The notes beneath the pieces are model-generated. The model worked only from the letters and a program-made list of their open reading frames with translations. It was not told where the DNA came from and made no database searches. A program made the position numbers and the translations under genes. A stretch of 64,000 bases of DNA from RHKX01 sp963743875 (GTDB lineage Bacteria > Actinomycetota > Thermoleophilia > Solirubrobacterales > 70-9), in assembly GCA_963743875.1 (NCBI GenBank), contig CAVURM010000004.1, positions 62,001-126,000 of the forward strand. The letters are read 5' to 3'. Shown here piece after piece: positions 7,942 to 16,573 of this stretch; within the stretch, counting starts at the first letter, position 1; every line of letters begins with the position of its first letter.

Positions 7942-8853
7942 ATCGACCACGACAGCAATCTCGAACGGATCTTCGAGCTCGTCCCCGAGTTGGCCGGCGA
8001 GCGAACCGTCACCGACCTCGAGGGCGGGCTGACCAACCGCAACCTGAAGGTCGTCACCGACCAGGGCGCCTACGTGATCCGGCTCTGGAGCGACGACGGC
8101 GCCCTGCTGGCCATCGATCGCGACAACGAGCACACGAGCTCGGTCCGGGCCGCGGCGGTGGGGGTCGGCGCCCCGGTCGTCGCCTACCTTCCCGACCACA
8201 ACGCCCTCGTGATCGACTACATCCAGGGTCGCACCCTGAGCGCCGAGGATCTGCGGGGCGGGTACCCGCTCGACCGGATCGCCGGCGCGGTGCGCACGCT
8301 CCATACGGCGGAACCGTTCCAGAAGGACTTCGACATGTTCGAGATCCAGCGGGGCTACCTCGAGCTGATCAACGAACGAGGCTTTCGGATCCCCGACCGA
8401 TACCACGAGTTCGCACCGCAGGCCGAGTCGATTCGCGAGTCATTCGCCCAGCATCCCGAGCCCCACGTTCCCTGCAACAACGACCTCCTGGCCGAGAACT
8501 TCATCGACGCCGGCGACCGCCTGCTGCTGATCGACTACGAGTACTCGGGCAACAACGAGCCCAGCTTCGAACTCGGCAACATCTGGAGCGAGTCCGGCCT
8601 CTCCCTCGCCCAACTGACTGAGCTCGTCGCCGCCTACTACGGCGAGGCGTCGGCGGCGAAGGTCGCCCGCGCCCGGCTCTGGGGGCTGATGTCGAAGTAC
8701 GGCTGGACGCTCTGGGCCTCGATCCAGGACGGCGTCTCGACGATCGACTTCGACTTCTGGTCCTGGGGAATGGAGAAGTACGAGCGGGCGATCGCCGAGT
8801 TCGACGGACCCGACTTCCCCGAGCTGCTCGAAGCAGCGAGGATGGACTCATGA
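7942..8853 (+). CDS. choline/ethanolamine-kinase-like phosphotransferase; probable non-standard ATC start
   Basis: About 303 residues of the choline kinase/aminoglycoside phosphotransferase fold. Seen: LEGGLTNRNLKV (nucleotide loop), the Brenner-type catalytic block CNNDLLAENFI, and the Mg-binding LIDYEYSGNNE. A strong GGAGGAGAG site at 7929-7937 sits 4-5 nt before an in-frame ATC at 7942, and there is no ATG, GTG or TTG at that spacing. The first usual start is TTG at 7990, which would leave the ribosome-binding site stranded. The frame is closed by TGA at 7921. The 3' end overlaps the next gene by 4 nt (ATGA), so the pair is translated together. Confidence 0.75.
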   Translation: MDHDSNLERIFELVPELAGERTVTDLEGGLTNRNLKVVTDQGAYVIRLWSDDGALLAIDRDNEHTSSVRAAAVGVGAPVVAYLPDHNALVIDYIQGRTLSAEDLRGGYPLDRIAGAVRTLHTAEPFQKDFDMFEIQRGYLELINERGFRIPDRYHEFAPQAESIRESFAQHPEPHVPCNNDLLAENFIDAGDRLLLIDYEYSGNNEPSFELGNIWSESGLSLAQLTELVAAYYGEASAAKVARARLWGLMSKYGWTLWASIQDGVSTIDFDFWSWGMEKYERAIAEFDGPDFPELLEAARMDS

Positions 8854-11318
8854 CCCCCGAGACCAAGACCGGGGGAGACCTCCCGGCTTCCGCTGCCGCC
8901 GTGGTCATCGGCGGCGGCGTCGGCGGCGCCAGCATCGCCTATCACCTGGCGGAGCTGGGCCTTCGCGACACCGTCGTGCTCGAACAACACGACCTCAGCG
9001 AGGGAACGACGTGGCACTCGGCAGGGTTCGTCGGCCAGCTCCGCTCGTCGATCGCCCAGACCCGGATGATCATGTACTCGACCGAGCTCTACGAGCGCCT
9101 CGGCGCCGAGACCGGCCTCGACCCGGGCTGGCGCGGCGTCGGCGGGCTGCGGGTCGCGACCACTCCCGAGCGGGTCGAGGAACTCGGTCGACAGCAGAGC
9201 GCCGCCGCCACCTACGGACTCTCCTTCGATCTACTCACCCCCGAGCAGACCCGGGAGCGTCTGCCGTTGCTCGCCGTCGAGGACGTGCTCGCCTCCGCGT
9301 GGCTGCCCGGGGACGGCTACGTCGACCCCGAGTTGCTCGTTCGCGCGCTGGCGAAAGGGGCCACCCAGCACGGCGCGAGGTTCCACACCGGCGTCCGCGT
9401 AACCGGCTTCGAGCTCGACGGCGACCGCGTGATCGGCGTCGTCACCGATCGCGGGACGATCGCGACCGAGACCGCCGTGATCGCTGCGGGGGCTGCCACC
9501 GCAGCGGTGGGCCGGCTTGCCGGCGCGTCGATCCCGATCGTCCCGATGCGCCATCAGTACGTGGTTTCGGAGCCGTTCGAGACGCCGGTCCCCCCGGAGA
9601 CGACGACAGTCCGTGACCCGGACTCGATCAACTACTTCCGACCCGAGGCGGGAGGGCTGCTCGTCGGCGGCTACTCCCGCGACCCCGTCGCCTGGGAGAC
9701 CGACGAGCTGCTGAGCGAGCCCCGGATGCTGTTCGAGCCGGACATGGACCGGTTCGCGGAGTCCTGGGAGGGAGCCGTGCGACGAGCCCCCGGCCTGCGG
9801 GAGGTCGGGATCGACAAGGTCGTCAACGGCCCCGAGGCCTTCACTCCGGACGGCGAGTTCATCCTCGGCGAGACGCCCGAGGTGACGGGGCTCTGGGTCG
9901 CCGCCGGTTTCTGCGTGCATGGACTGGCCGGCGCCGGCGGCGTCGGCCGGGTGATCGCCGAATCGATCGTCGAGGGGATGGCGTTCGTCGACACCTCGGC
10001 GATGGACATCCGCCGTTTCGGGGCCCACTACGCCAGTCGGTCCTACGCCCGCGTCCGCGCCCTCGACGCCTATTCCCGCTACTACGACATCGTCTACCCC
10101 GGCGAGGAGCGGCCGGCCGGACGGCCCTTGCGCCTGACTCCCGCCTTCGAGCGGCTGAAGGCGCTCGGCGCCAGCTTCGGAGAGAAGGCAGGGTGGGAGC
10201 GGGCCAACTGGTTCGACCCGAACGCGACCGCGGGGAGCGGGGGAGGCCGGCCCGATGGATGGCCGGGCCGCAACTGGTCACCGGCGATCGGCGCCGAGTG
10301 CATGGCGACCCGCGATGCAGCCGGGCTCTTCGACCAGTCCTCCTTCGCCAAGGTCGACATCTCCGGCCCCGGGGCGCTCGCCGCCATGAACCAGATCTGC
10401 GCCAACGACATCGACAAACCGGTCGGCTCCGCGGTCTACACCCAGCTGCTCAACGATCGCGGCGGCATCGAGGCGGACCTGACGGTGACGCGGGTCGCCG
10501 AGCAGTCGTTCCGCGTCGTCACCGGCACGGCCTTCGGCACCCGCGACCTCGCCTGGATCCGACGCCACCTCCCCAATCAGCGCGCCGACGGCTCGATCGT
10601 CGCCACCGACGTCTCCGGCTCACGTGCCTGCTTCTGCCTCTGGGGCCCGAAATCCCGCGACATCCTCCAGTCGCTGACCGACGCCGACCTCTCCAACGAC
10701 GCCTTCAAGTTCCTCGAGGCCAGGCAGATCAGCATCGGTCCCGTCCCGGTCCTCGCGCAGCGGATCACCTTCGTCGGCGAGCTCGGCTGGGAGCTCTACT
10801 GCGGCGCCGAGTTCGGCCGGGCGCTCTGGGATCTGCTCTGGGAGGCGGGTCGCCCCGACGGTATGGTCGCCGGCGGCTATCGTGCGATCGACTCGATGCG
10901 GCTCGAGAAGGGCTACCGGGTCTGGGGCACCGACATCACCCCCGAGACCACCCCCTACGAGGCCGGCCTCGGCTTCGCCGTTCAGCTCGACAAGGCGGGA
11001 GGCTTCATCGGCCGCGATGCGCTGCTCGAGCAGAAGGAGGGCGATGGACCCTCACGCCGCCTCCGCTGCCTGGTCCTCGACGAGCCCGGTTCGATCGCCT
11101 TCGGCGACGAACCGGTCCGCGTCGATGGGGCGGTCGTCGGCCGCGTCACCTCCGGCGGCTTCGGTCATCGGGTCGGCAGCAGCATCGCCTTCGCCTACAC
11201 ACCCACGGAGGCTGAGGTCGGCACCCGAGTCGAGGTCGGCGTCTTCGGCCGCTGGGTCGGCGCCGAGGTGGTCAAGGATCCGATCTACGACCCCAAGATG
11301 GAGAAGGTAAGGAGCTGA
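8850..11318 (+). CDS. FAD-dependent dimethylglycine/sarcosine dehydrogenase-like protein with C-terminal GcvT domain
   Basis: 822 residues. The N-terminal FAD domain has a VVIGGGVGG dinucleotide motif (residues 18-26) and TWHSAG with H56, the histidine that carries covalent FAD in dimethylglycine dehydrogenase. From about residue 430 the sequence becomes a GcvT/aminomethyltransferase domain that binds tetrahydrofolate (LTVTRV, GELGWELYC, RLEKGYRVWGTDI). Such enzymes demethylate dimethylglycine or sarcosine and pass the one-carbon unit to folate. Coupling to a choline-kinase-like gene suggests metabolism of choline-derived compounds. The substrate is inferred. Confidence 0.85.
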   Translation: MTPETKTGGDLPASAAAVVIGGGVGGASIAYHLAELGLRDTVVLEQHDLSEGTTWHSAGFVGQLRSSIAQTRMIMYSTELYERLGAETGLDPGWRGVGGLRVATTPERVEELGRQQSAAATYGLSFDLLTPEQTRERLPLLAVEDVLASAWLPGDGYVDPELLVRALAKGATQHGARFHTGVRVTGFELDGDRVIGVVTDRGTIATETAVIAAGAATAAVGRLAGASIPIVPMRHQYVVSEPFETPVPPETTTVRDPDSINYFRPEAGGLLVGGYSRDPVAWETDELLSEPRMLFEPDMDRFAESWEGAVRRAPGLREVGIDKVVNGPEAFTPDGEFILGETPEVTGLWVAAGFCVHGLAGAGGVGRVIAESIVEGMAFVDTSAMDIRRFGAHYASRSYARVRALDAYSRYYDIVYPGEERPAGRPLRLTPAFERLKALGASFGEKAGWERANWFDPNATAGSGGGRPDGWPGRNWSPAIGAECMATRDAAGLFDQSSFAKVDISGPGALAAMNQICANDIDKPVGSAVYTQLLNDRGGIEADLTVTRVAEQSFRVVTGTAFGTRDLAWIRRHLPNQRADGSIVATDVSGSRACFCLWGPKSRDILQSLTDADLSNDAFKFLEARQISIGPVPVLAQRITFVGELGWELYCGAEFGRALWDLLWEAGRPDGMVAGGYRAIDSMRLEKGYRVWGTDITPETTPYEAGLGFAVQLDKAGGFIGRDALLEQKEGDGPSRRLRCLVLDEPGSIAFGDEPVRVDGAVVGRVTSGGFGHRVGSSIAFAYTPTEAEVGTRVEVGVFGRWVGAEVVKDPIYDPKMEKVRS

Positions 11319-11321
11319 GGA

Positions 11322-11426
11322 CTGACGAGGCCGAGAGGCCGCATGTCGTCGGCATAGGCTCGGCTACGCGGCCAGAATAGGCCGCGTCGCTGGGTCTCCT
11401 GACGCTGCGGGCTGCGCCCTCGTCAG
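11322..11426. repeat. structured repeat family 1, copy C: nested hairpin
   Basis: Outer arms CTGACGAGG (11322-11330) and CCTCGTCAG (11418-11426) are perfectly complementary. A second near-complementary pair, GGCCGCA with TGCGGGC, lies inside. The core includes a GCGGCC-AGAATA-GGCCGC hairpin, the same position and sequence as in copy A. It starts 3 nt after the stop of the dehydrogenase gene and lies between convergent genes. Confidence 0.7.
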
Positions 11427-11441
11427 GTCGACCGAAACCGC

Positions 11442-11735
11442 CTAGTTCGTAAACCGCTCAGCGCACTTCTGCATCTTCGTCGTGTCCGGCTGGACGCGTT
11501 GGACGCAGTCGAGGACGCGCTCGGCGTCGGTCTTCGAGGTGCCCGAGAGGTTCGGCGGATCGATGCCGGCATTGTCGAAGGCGTTGTCGAGTGAGCTGTC
11601 GACGCCGTCGAAGGCCCTGTTGATCGTGTCGTTGGTCGTATCGAGGATCGGGCGGACCAGGAAGAAGTAGACCGCGGCGAGGATTCCTACGGTGACGATC
11701 AGTTTGATCAGGCTGCGGGCGAGGGTCTCCGACAT
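11442..11735 (-). CDS. small single-pass membrane protein of unknown function
   Basis: 97 residues. One strong membrane segment (about 9-27, LIKLIVTVGILAAVYFFLV) is followed by a polar, Asp/Asn-rich region and two cysteines near the C-terminus (DCVQRVQ and KCAERF) that could form a disulfide if outside the cell. I do not recognise a family. It converges on structured repeat C. AATCTA on the plus strand at 11747-11752 (TAGATT on the coding strand) lies 11 nt before the ATG and could be its -10. Confidence 0.6.
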   Translation of the reverse strand: MSETLARSLIKLIVTVGILAAVYFFLVRPILDTTNDTINRAFDGVDSSLDNAFDNAGIDPPNLSGTSKTDAERVLDCVQRVQPDTTKMQKCAERFTN

Positions 11736-11851
11736 CTGTATTGGCGAATCTATCCGGTCCGGTGGCGGCAGGTCGCCACGGAACCCGCACCGGAGAGCGC
11801 AAACTGCGTAATTCCCTGCCGGGGCGGAACGGGTGAGCAGGCGTCGGCAAC

Positions 11852-11857
11852 TATCCT
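11852..11857 (+). promoter_or_regulatory. putative -10 hexamer of leaderless pafBC
   Basis: TATCCT is followed by exactly 7 nt and the GTG at 11865. No ribosome-binding site is visible. Confidence 0.5.
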
Positions 11858-11864
11858 GCCCTCA

Positions 11865-13922
11865 GTGGCAAAGGACACCGAGAAGCTGATCCGCCAGCTC
11901 TCCTTGATCTCCTTTTTGATGGCGAACCGCCGACCCGTATCGGCGCTCGAGATCAAACAGGAGGTGGAGGGCTACAGCTCGATGAACGAGGACGCTTTCG
12001 CGCGCCGATTCTATGCCGACCGCGCGGAGCTCGAGAGCCTCGGGATTGCGCTCAAGGTCGACAAGCCGAGCGAGGGGTTCCTCGAGTCGGAGCTGTACGC
12101 GCTGCCGCCCGAGAATTACTACCTGCCGGCGATCGAGTTCACCGACGGCGAGCTCGCCGCGCTGCGGACCGCCCTCGCCCTGCTCGACGGCCAGTTCGCC
12201 TACGCCGAGCCGCTGCGCCTCGCCCTCCAGCAGGTCTCCTGGGGCCGGAAGTCGCCACTCAGCAGCGGCGAGGAGGCACCGATCGAGATGGCGATGACGG
12301 CATCGGCGGGCGGCCGCGAACTCTCACAGCGGCTCGCCAAGATCGAGACCGCGATCTCCCGGCGCAAGACGATCCAGTTCAGCTACTACACGATGGAGCG
12401 GGACGCGACGATGGACCGCAAGGTCGATCCCTACCACCTCGTCTTCCGCTCGGGCCAGTTCTACTTGATCGGCTACGCCCATGAACGGGATGCGGTCAGG
12501 GTGTTCCGGCTCTCCCGGATCCAGGGCAAGGTCTCCTACGCCAGCAAGGCCGAGCACGACTTCAATCCTCCGGGCAGCTTCGACCGCCGCGACTACGCCT
12601 CCCGCGCCGACTGGCAGATGGGCGCGAAGGCCGGCACCGCCCGGATCTTCCTGCGCGATCGGATCGACTGGCTCGTCGAGCGTGACTACGGGGAGTACGG
12701 GGAGATCGAGCCCGCGAGCAACGGCGAGGCGAAGCTGGGCAAGGGTTCGGTGTTCGCGACCGAGTTCTCGTCCACCCGACAGCTCGTCGCCTGGTTGCTC
12801 GGCTGGCGCCACAACGCGAGCGCGATCGAGCCCGCCGAGCTCGTCACCGAGGCCGAGGAGCGCCGCGAGCTGCTGCGCAGTCGCCACTCGAGCGCCTTCA
12901 AGACCGCCAAGCGCGTCGCCACACCGGCGGTTGCCGACGCTGAGCGGCGGGGGCGCTCCAACGGCAAGGCAGAGACCGTGATCCGCCCCGAACGCTTCGC
13001 GCGGTTGGTGACCCTCGCCGGGATGCTGATCGGCTCAGCGCGCAACGAGCGCCGGCTGCTCACGGCCGACGTCTGCACCGAGCTCGGGATCTCGGTCAAG
13101 GAGCTCGCCAGCGATATCGACGTGCTCAACGTCGTCAACTTCGGCGGCGGTACATACGTGCTCTACGCCGAGGTCGTCGGGGACGAGATCGAGGTCGACC
13201 CCGAGGCCTACGGCGACAGCTTCGCCAAGCCGGCCCGCCTGTTGCCGCTCGAGGCGAAGGCACTGGTCGCCGCGATCGATTTCTTCGGCGACCACCTGCC
13301 GCAGGCCGGGCTGGACACCGCTCGGGAGAAGATCATCGGAGCGCTCGGCCACGACCCCTCCGAGGAGGGGCTGCAGATCACGATCGAGCGGGATGAGCCC
13401 GAGATCGTCAGCGCCGTCAACGACGCGATCGCCGATCGAGCCGTGCTCAAGATCAACTACTACAAGGAGAACGAGGACCAGTTCATCTCGCGGGAAATCG
13501 AGCCCTACCGCCTCGCCCGCGGCCCCGACGGCTGGTACGTCGGCTGCCGCGACCGCAAGCGCGACGCCGTTCGCCACTTCCGCCTCGACCGGACCAAGGA
13601 GGCGGAGGCGACGGGCGAGCACTTCGAGCCGACCCCCGAGGTCGAGACCCAGCTCTCCGAGCAGGAGTGGCTCAGCATCGGCGAGGTGACCGACGCCCGC
13701 GTCGCGCGTGTCTGGGTCTCACCCGAGCGGGCCCGCTGGGTCCGTGAGGAACGGACCGTGGTCGAGGAGCTCGCTGACGGCGCACTGATCATCGAGATGC
13801 CGTTCGCCGGGACGTCGTGGCTGGTGCGCGAGGTGCTGAAGGGCGCTGGGGACATGGTCGTCCTCGAGCCCGACGACGCCCGCGAGGCAGTTCTCGAGGC
13901 CGTCACCGACAAGGCGAAGTAG
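11865..13922 (+). CDS. pafBC: fused PafB-PafC-like transcriptional regulator with two WYL modules
   Basis: 685 residues made of two homologous halves, each a winged-helix-like N-terminal region plus a WYL domain. The first WYL block is around residues 165-230 (TIQFSYYTMERD, VDPYHLVFRSGQFYLIGY). The second is around 520-580 (VLKINYYKENEDQ, EPYRLARGPDGWYVGC). In mycobacteria PafB and PafC are separate partners that drive the LexA/RecA-independent DNA-damage response, with single-stranded DNA sensed by WYL. In some actinobacteria they are fused, as here. The downstream hydrolase gene starts 11 nt after the stop and is probably in the same unit. Confidence 0.85.
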   Translation: MAKDTEKLIRQLSLISFLMANRRPVSALEIKQEVEGYSSMNEDAFARRFYADRAELESLGIALKVDKPSEGFLESELYALPPENYYLPAIEFTDGELAALRTALALLDGQFAYAEPLRLALQQVSWGRKSPLSSGEEAPIEMAMTASAGGRELSQRLAKIETAISRRKTIQFSYYTMERDATMDRKVDPYHLVFRSGQFYLIGYAHERDAVRVFRLSRIQGKVSYASKAEHDFNPPGSFDRRDYASRADWQMGAKAGTARIFLRDRIDWLVERDYGEYGEIEPASNGEAKLGKGSVFATEFSSTRQLVAWLLGWRHNASAIEPAELVTEAEERRELLRSRHSSAFKTAKRVATPAVADAERRGRSNGKAETVIRPERFARLVTLAGMLIGSARNERRLLTADVCTELGISVKELASDIDVLNVVNFGGGTYVLYAEVVGDEIEVDPEAYGDSFAKPARLLPLEAKALVAAIDFFGDHLPQAGLDTAREKIIGALGHDPSEEGLQITIERDEPEIVSAVNDAIADRAVLKINYYKENEDQFISREIEPYRLARGPDGWYVGCRDRKRDAVRHFRLDRTKEAEATGEHFEPTPEVETQLSEQEWLSIGEVTDARVARVWVSPERARWVREERTVVEELADGALIIEMPFAGTSWLVREVLKGAGDMVVLEPDDAREAVLEAVTDKAK

Positions 13923-13932
13923 GGCTCCGACC

Positions 13933-14745
13933 ATGGAGGAGCCGGCGGTCGAAGCGCCAGGCCACCCGGCCGTCGTCCGCGTCCGGGCTCACAACCCCGG
14001 GCCGATGACGCTCACGGGCACCAACACTTACGTCGTCGGTAGCTCACCCGCCTGGGTGATCGACCCGGGTCCGGCCGATCCCGGCCACATCGAGCTCGTG
14101 CGTGAGGTCGCCGAGACGCGCGGCGGAATCGGCGGGGTGGTTCTCACCCATTCCCACTCCGACCACAACGAGGGTGTCGCGATGCTGGGGGCCCCGCTCG
14201 TCTTCGGCAACCTCGATGGCTTCGACGATCTCGCGGCGATGCTCGCGACCGAACCCGTGGAGATGCCCCCGGCCATGGGTGACGAGGCAGGGGAGACGGT
14301 CGGACCGTTCCGGGCGGTTGCCACGCCCGGTCACGCCCCCGATCACGTCGCCTTCCTCTTCGGGGAGATCTGCTTCTGTGGCGACCTGGTGCTGGGCGAG
14401 GGCTCGACCATCGTGCCGCCAGCTGCGGGGGGCGGGTCGCTCGTCGACTACATGCACTCCCTCGATCTGCTCGCGGGCCTCGGCGCGACCCTCCTCTGCC
14501 CGGGTCACGGGCCCTGGATTACGGACCCGGCGGCCAAGATCGCCGAGTACGTAGCCCACCGGCGCGAGCGCGAGCGCCTTCTCGTCGGGGCGCTCGCCGC
14601 CGGCACGCGGGGGCTGCCCGATCTGCTCGACGCCGCCTGGTCGGACGTCCCAGAGCCGATGCGCCCGGCCGCCGGCCTGGCGATGCGCGCCCACCTCGAG
14701 AAGCTGGACGCCGAGGGCCGCCTCCCCGCTGATCTCATCATCTAG
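13933..14745 (+). CDS. metallo-beta-lactamase-fold hydrolase (LACTB2/glyoxalase II-like)
   Basis: 270 residues. The metal-binding HSHSDH motif is at residues 73-78, followed by TPGHAPDHVAF, CGDLVLGEGS and CPGHGPW, the expected order of metal ligands. The N-terminal NPGPMTLTGTNTYVV is typical of the LACTB2-like branch, which contains hydrolases and endoribonucleases. It follows pafBC by 11 nt. The stop overlaps the convergent DUF559 gene by 4 nt. The substrate is unknown. Confidence 0.85.
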   Translation: MEEPAVEAPGHPAVVRVRAHNPGPMTLTGTNTYVVGSSPAWVIDPGPADPGHIELVREVAETRGGIGGVVLTHSHSDHNEGVAMLGAPLVFGNLDGFDDLAAMLATEPVEMPPAMGDEAGETVGPFRAVATPGHAPDHVAFLFGEICFCGDLVLGEGSTIVPPAAGGGSLVDYMHSLDLLAGLGATLLCPGHGPWITDPAAKIAEYVAHRRERERLLVGALAAGTRGLPDLLDAAWSDVPEPMRPAAGLAMRAHLEKLDAEGRLPADLII

Positions 14746-15695
14746 CGGCGCCGGCGTTGCTGGGCGATCGCGATCGCCGCAGCAAGGCGGGCGATGGTCT
14801 CGGCCTCTCGCTGAAGCTGGTCCCAGGTCAACCGCAGGACCTGGACGCCAGCGGCGACGAGCTTCGCGTCCCGCTCGTGATCGCGGTTGACCCGGTCTCG
14901 TGTCGAGTGCCAGGTGACGCCGTCCACCTCCACATTGAGCATCAGCTCGGGCCAGTAGAAGTCCAGCTCGAACCCGTGGGCGCGGAAGTTCCGCCGGGGG
15001 GAGGGGAGGCGGGCGGCGCGGATGTAGCGGGCCAGAAGGTCCTCCGCGACCGACCGGCTGAAATCCCCACCGGTCTCTCGTTTCATGAGTGCGGAGAGAT
15101 AGCCGAAGGAGTGCCGCCCCGTGGCTCCCTCCACCGCTGATCGGAAGTCTCTCTGGGTGAACAACCGCCGGCCCCGAGCCGCGTTGAGGGCCCTCTCGAC
15201 GTCGGCCGGGGACTCCGTCTCGGCGAGGTCCACGATGGTGCGGACGGGTGAGGTGACCGGGATCCGCTCGAAAGTCTGGACCTCCCAGCGCTCGAGACTC
15301 CCGGTCCGATGCGCCCTGATGCCCGCGCGACTCCGACGCTGCGCCCGTGACAGGACATCGACGAGGTCGCCGACGGGCAGGAGCTTCCAGATCGAGGCCG
15401 CCGCGCGGTGGGATGCCGCGCTCCCCGGTCCGCAAGCGAGCACTGCGGCCGCGATGGGTGCGAGAGGTGGGATCGCCTCGTGCCCGACCAGGTAGACACC
15501 ACGGTGCCGCGCATGCAGGCGCCCCCGCGCGACCCGGTGGGAGATCGCATCCAGAGTCAGCCCGAGGAATCTCAGCTGTGCGATCGTCACCAGCCCGTGC
15601 TGCGCTGATGCCACCCGCGCCACCCCACGGTCGCCGGAGCCCCTGAGTTCGGCGATCCTCGCGACGTCAATCAGCCCCCAGGGCGACGCTTCCAT
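14742..15695 (-). CDS. AbiEi-like winged helix plus DUF559 (Vsr-like nuclease fold) protein
   Basis: 317 residues. The N-terminal part (about 25-75, AQHGLVTIAQLRFLGLT, RLHARHRGVYLVGH) resembles the AbiEi antitoxin-type DNA-binding domain. The C-terminal part carries the DUF559 signature HGFELDFYWPELMLNVEVDG followed by WHST and RDHERDAKLVAAG, a restriction-like (Vsr) fold. Such proteins are abundant in actinobacteria and have no established function. No partner toxin gene is adjacent, so a toxin-antitoxin role is not supported. Confidence 0.8.
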   Translation of the reverse strand: MEASPWGLIDVARIAELRGSGDRGVARVASAQHGLVTIAQLRFLGLTLDAISHRVARGRLHARHRGVYLVGHEAIPPLAPIAAAVLACGPGSAASHRAAASIWKLLPVGDLVDVLSRAQRRSRAGIRAHRTGSLERWEVQTFERIPVTSPVRTIVDLAETESPADVERALNAARGRRLFTQRDFRSAVEGATGRHSFGYLSALMKRETGGDFSRSVAEDLLARYIRAARLPSPRRNFRAHGFELDFYWPELMLNVEVDGVTWHSTRDRVNRDHERDAKLVAAGVQVLRLTWDQLQREAETIARLAAAIAIAQQRRRR

Positions 15696-15998
15696 GTCCC
15701 GTCAAGGCCGAGCGACCGTGCCGTGCCCCCACCCGGCTTCGTCACCCACCCCCCGCCGTACGCGGCGGTTGGTGACGTTGGGCGGCCCGTGCGCCCGAAA
15801 CTGTCACGCACCCCCGGGGAAGGGAAGGGGTGAGTGACGTTGGGTTGGCCTTGGCCCCGCCACCGAAGCGCCTCGCAACCCGAGGACCCTTGGCTGGGTG
15901 AGAAGACAAGCCCATCCCTGCCACTCCCGATCCACCTGCCATTGGGGGGGTCCCTCGTCCCGAGCCCTAAGATTTCCCGCCCACTCCCGGAAACCCCG
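15696..15998. other. 303-nt intergenic region with a strong hairpin
   Basis: No coding region is credible here. GTCACCcACC (15741-15750) pairs with GGTTGGTGAC (15767-15776), enclosing CCGCCG/CGGCGG around a TACG loop. The 11-mer GTGACGTTGGG occurs twice (about 15772 and 15835). TAAGAT at 15968-15973 is a plausible -10 for the next gene, giving a leader of about 20 nt. Confidence 0.5.
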
Positions 15999-16466
15999 AT
16001 GTCTCGCCGCGATCAGATCAAGTTGACCCCCGAGGAACAGCTCGCGCTCCTCGACGAGGAGCGGATCGTCGTATCGACCACGATCGGCCCCCGCGGCTGG
16101 CCCCACTCGATGCCGCTCTGGTACACGGTTCGAGAGGGCGACATCTGGGCCTGGACCTTCGCCAAGTCGCAGAAGGTCAAGAACCTGGAGCGCGATCCGC
16201 GCTGCACCCTGCTGGTCGAGGCGGGCGTCGAGTACGGCGAGCTGCGCGGGATCCAGATCGAGGCCGAGGCCGAGCTGATCCGCGACGTCGATCGGGTCTA
16301 CGAATTCGGGGCCGAATTGGCGATCAGGTACAGCGACGGCATCGACAGGATCGAGGGTGACGCGGCCGCCGGCCTCAGGGCACAGGCGCCGAAGCGGGTG
16401 GCGATCCACTTTCACCCGGTGCGGACGGCCACCTGGGATCACCGCAAGCTCGGCGGCACCTACTAG
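15999..16466 (+). CDS. PPOX-class (pyridoxamine 5'-phosphate oxidase fold) flavin/F420-dependent protein
   Basis: 155 residues of the split beta-barrel flavin fold: ERIVVSTTIGPRGWPHSMPLWY, then WAWTFAKSQKVKNLERDPRCTLLVE, and a C-terminal RVAIHFHPVRTATWDHRKL. The GWPHSMPLWY pattern fits the actinobacterial PPOX class that binds F420 or FMN. ATG 15999 is chosen because family similarity begins within ten residues of it. The reaction is unknown. A 9-bp hairpin follows the stop. Confidence 0.8.
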   Translation: MSRRDQIKLTPEEQLALLDEERIVVSTTIGPRGWPHSMPLWYTVREGDIWAWTFAKSQKVKNLERDPRCTLLVEAGVEYGELRGIQIEAEAELIRDVDRVYEFGAELAIRYSDGIDRIEGDAAAGLRAQAPKRVAIHFHPVRTATWDHRKLGGTY

Positions 16467-16474
16467 AAATCCCG

Positions 16475-16496
16475 ATGGTGGGGCTATCCCCACCAT
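16475..16496 (+). terminator. 9-bp stem-loop after the PPOX gene
   Basis: ATGGTGGGG (16475-16483) and CCCCACCAT (16488-16496) pair perfectly around a CTAT loop, 9 nt after the stop. There is no T-tract, so the efficiency of termination is uncertain. Confidence 0.5.
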
Positions 16497-16560
16497 GAAG
16501 CCGGGGGTTCTCGCGGCCGGTTCTCCGGCACGCCCCATCGAAAGCCGGGTCGACCGCGCC

Positions 16561-16566
16561 TACGTT
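16561..16566 (+). promoter_or_regulatory. putative -10 hexamer of leaderless MMPL gene
   Basis: TACGTT is followed by exactly 7 nt and the ATG at 16574. Confidence 0.5.
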
Positions 16567-16573
16567 GGCTCCC

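Noticed and set aside
14742..15695. AbiE-type toxin-antitoxin system
   Set aside because: Only the winged-helix domain resembles AbiEi. No AbiEii nucleotidyltransferase toxin is adjacent.
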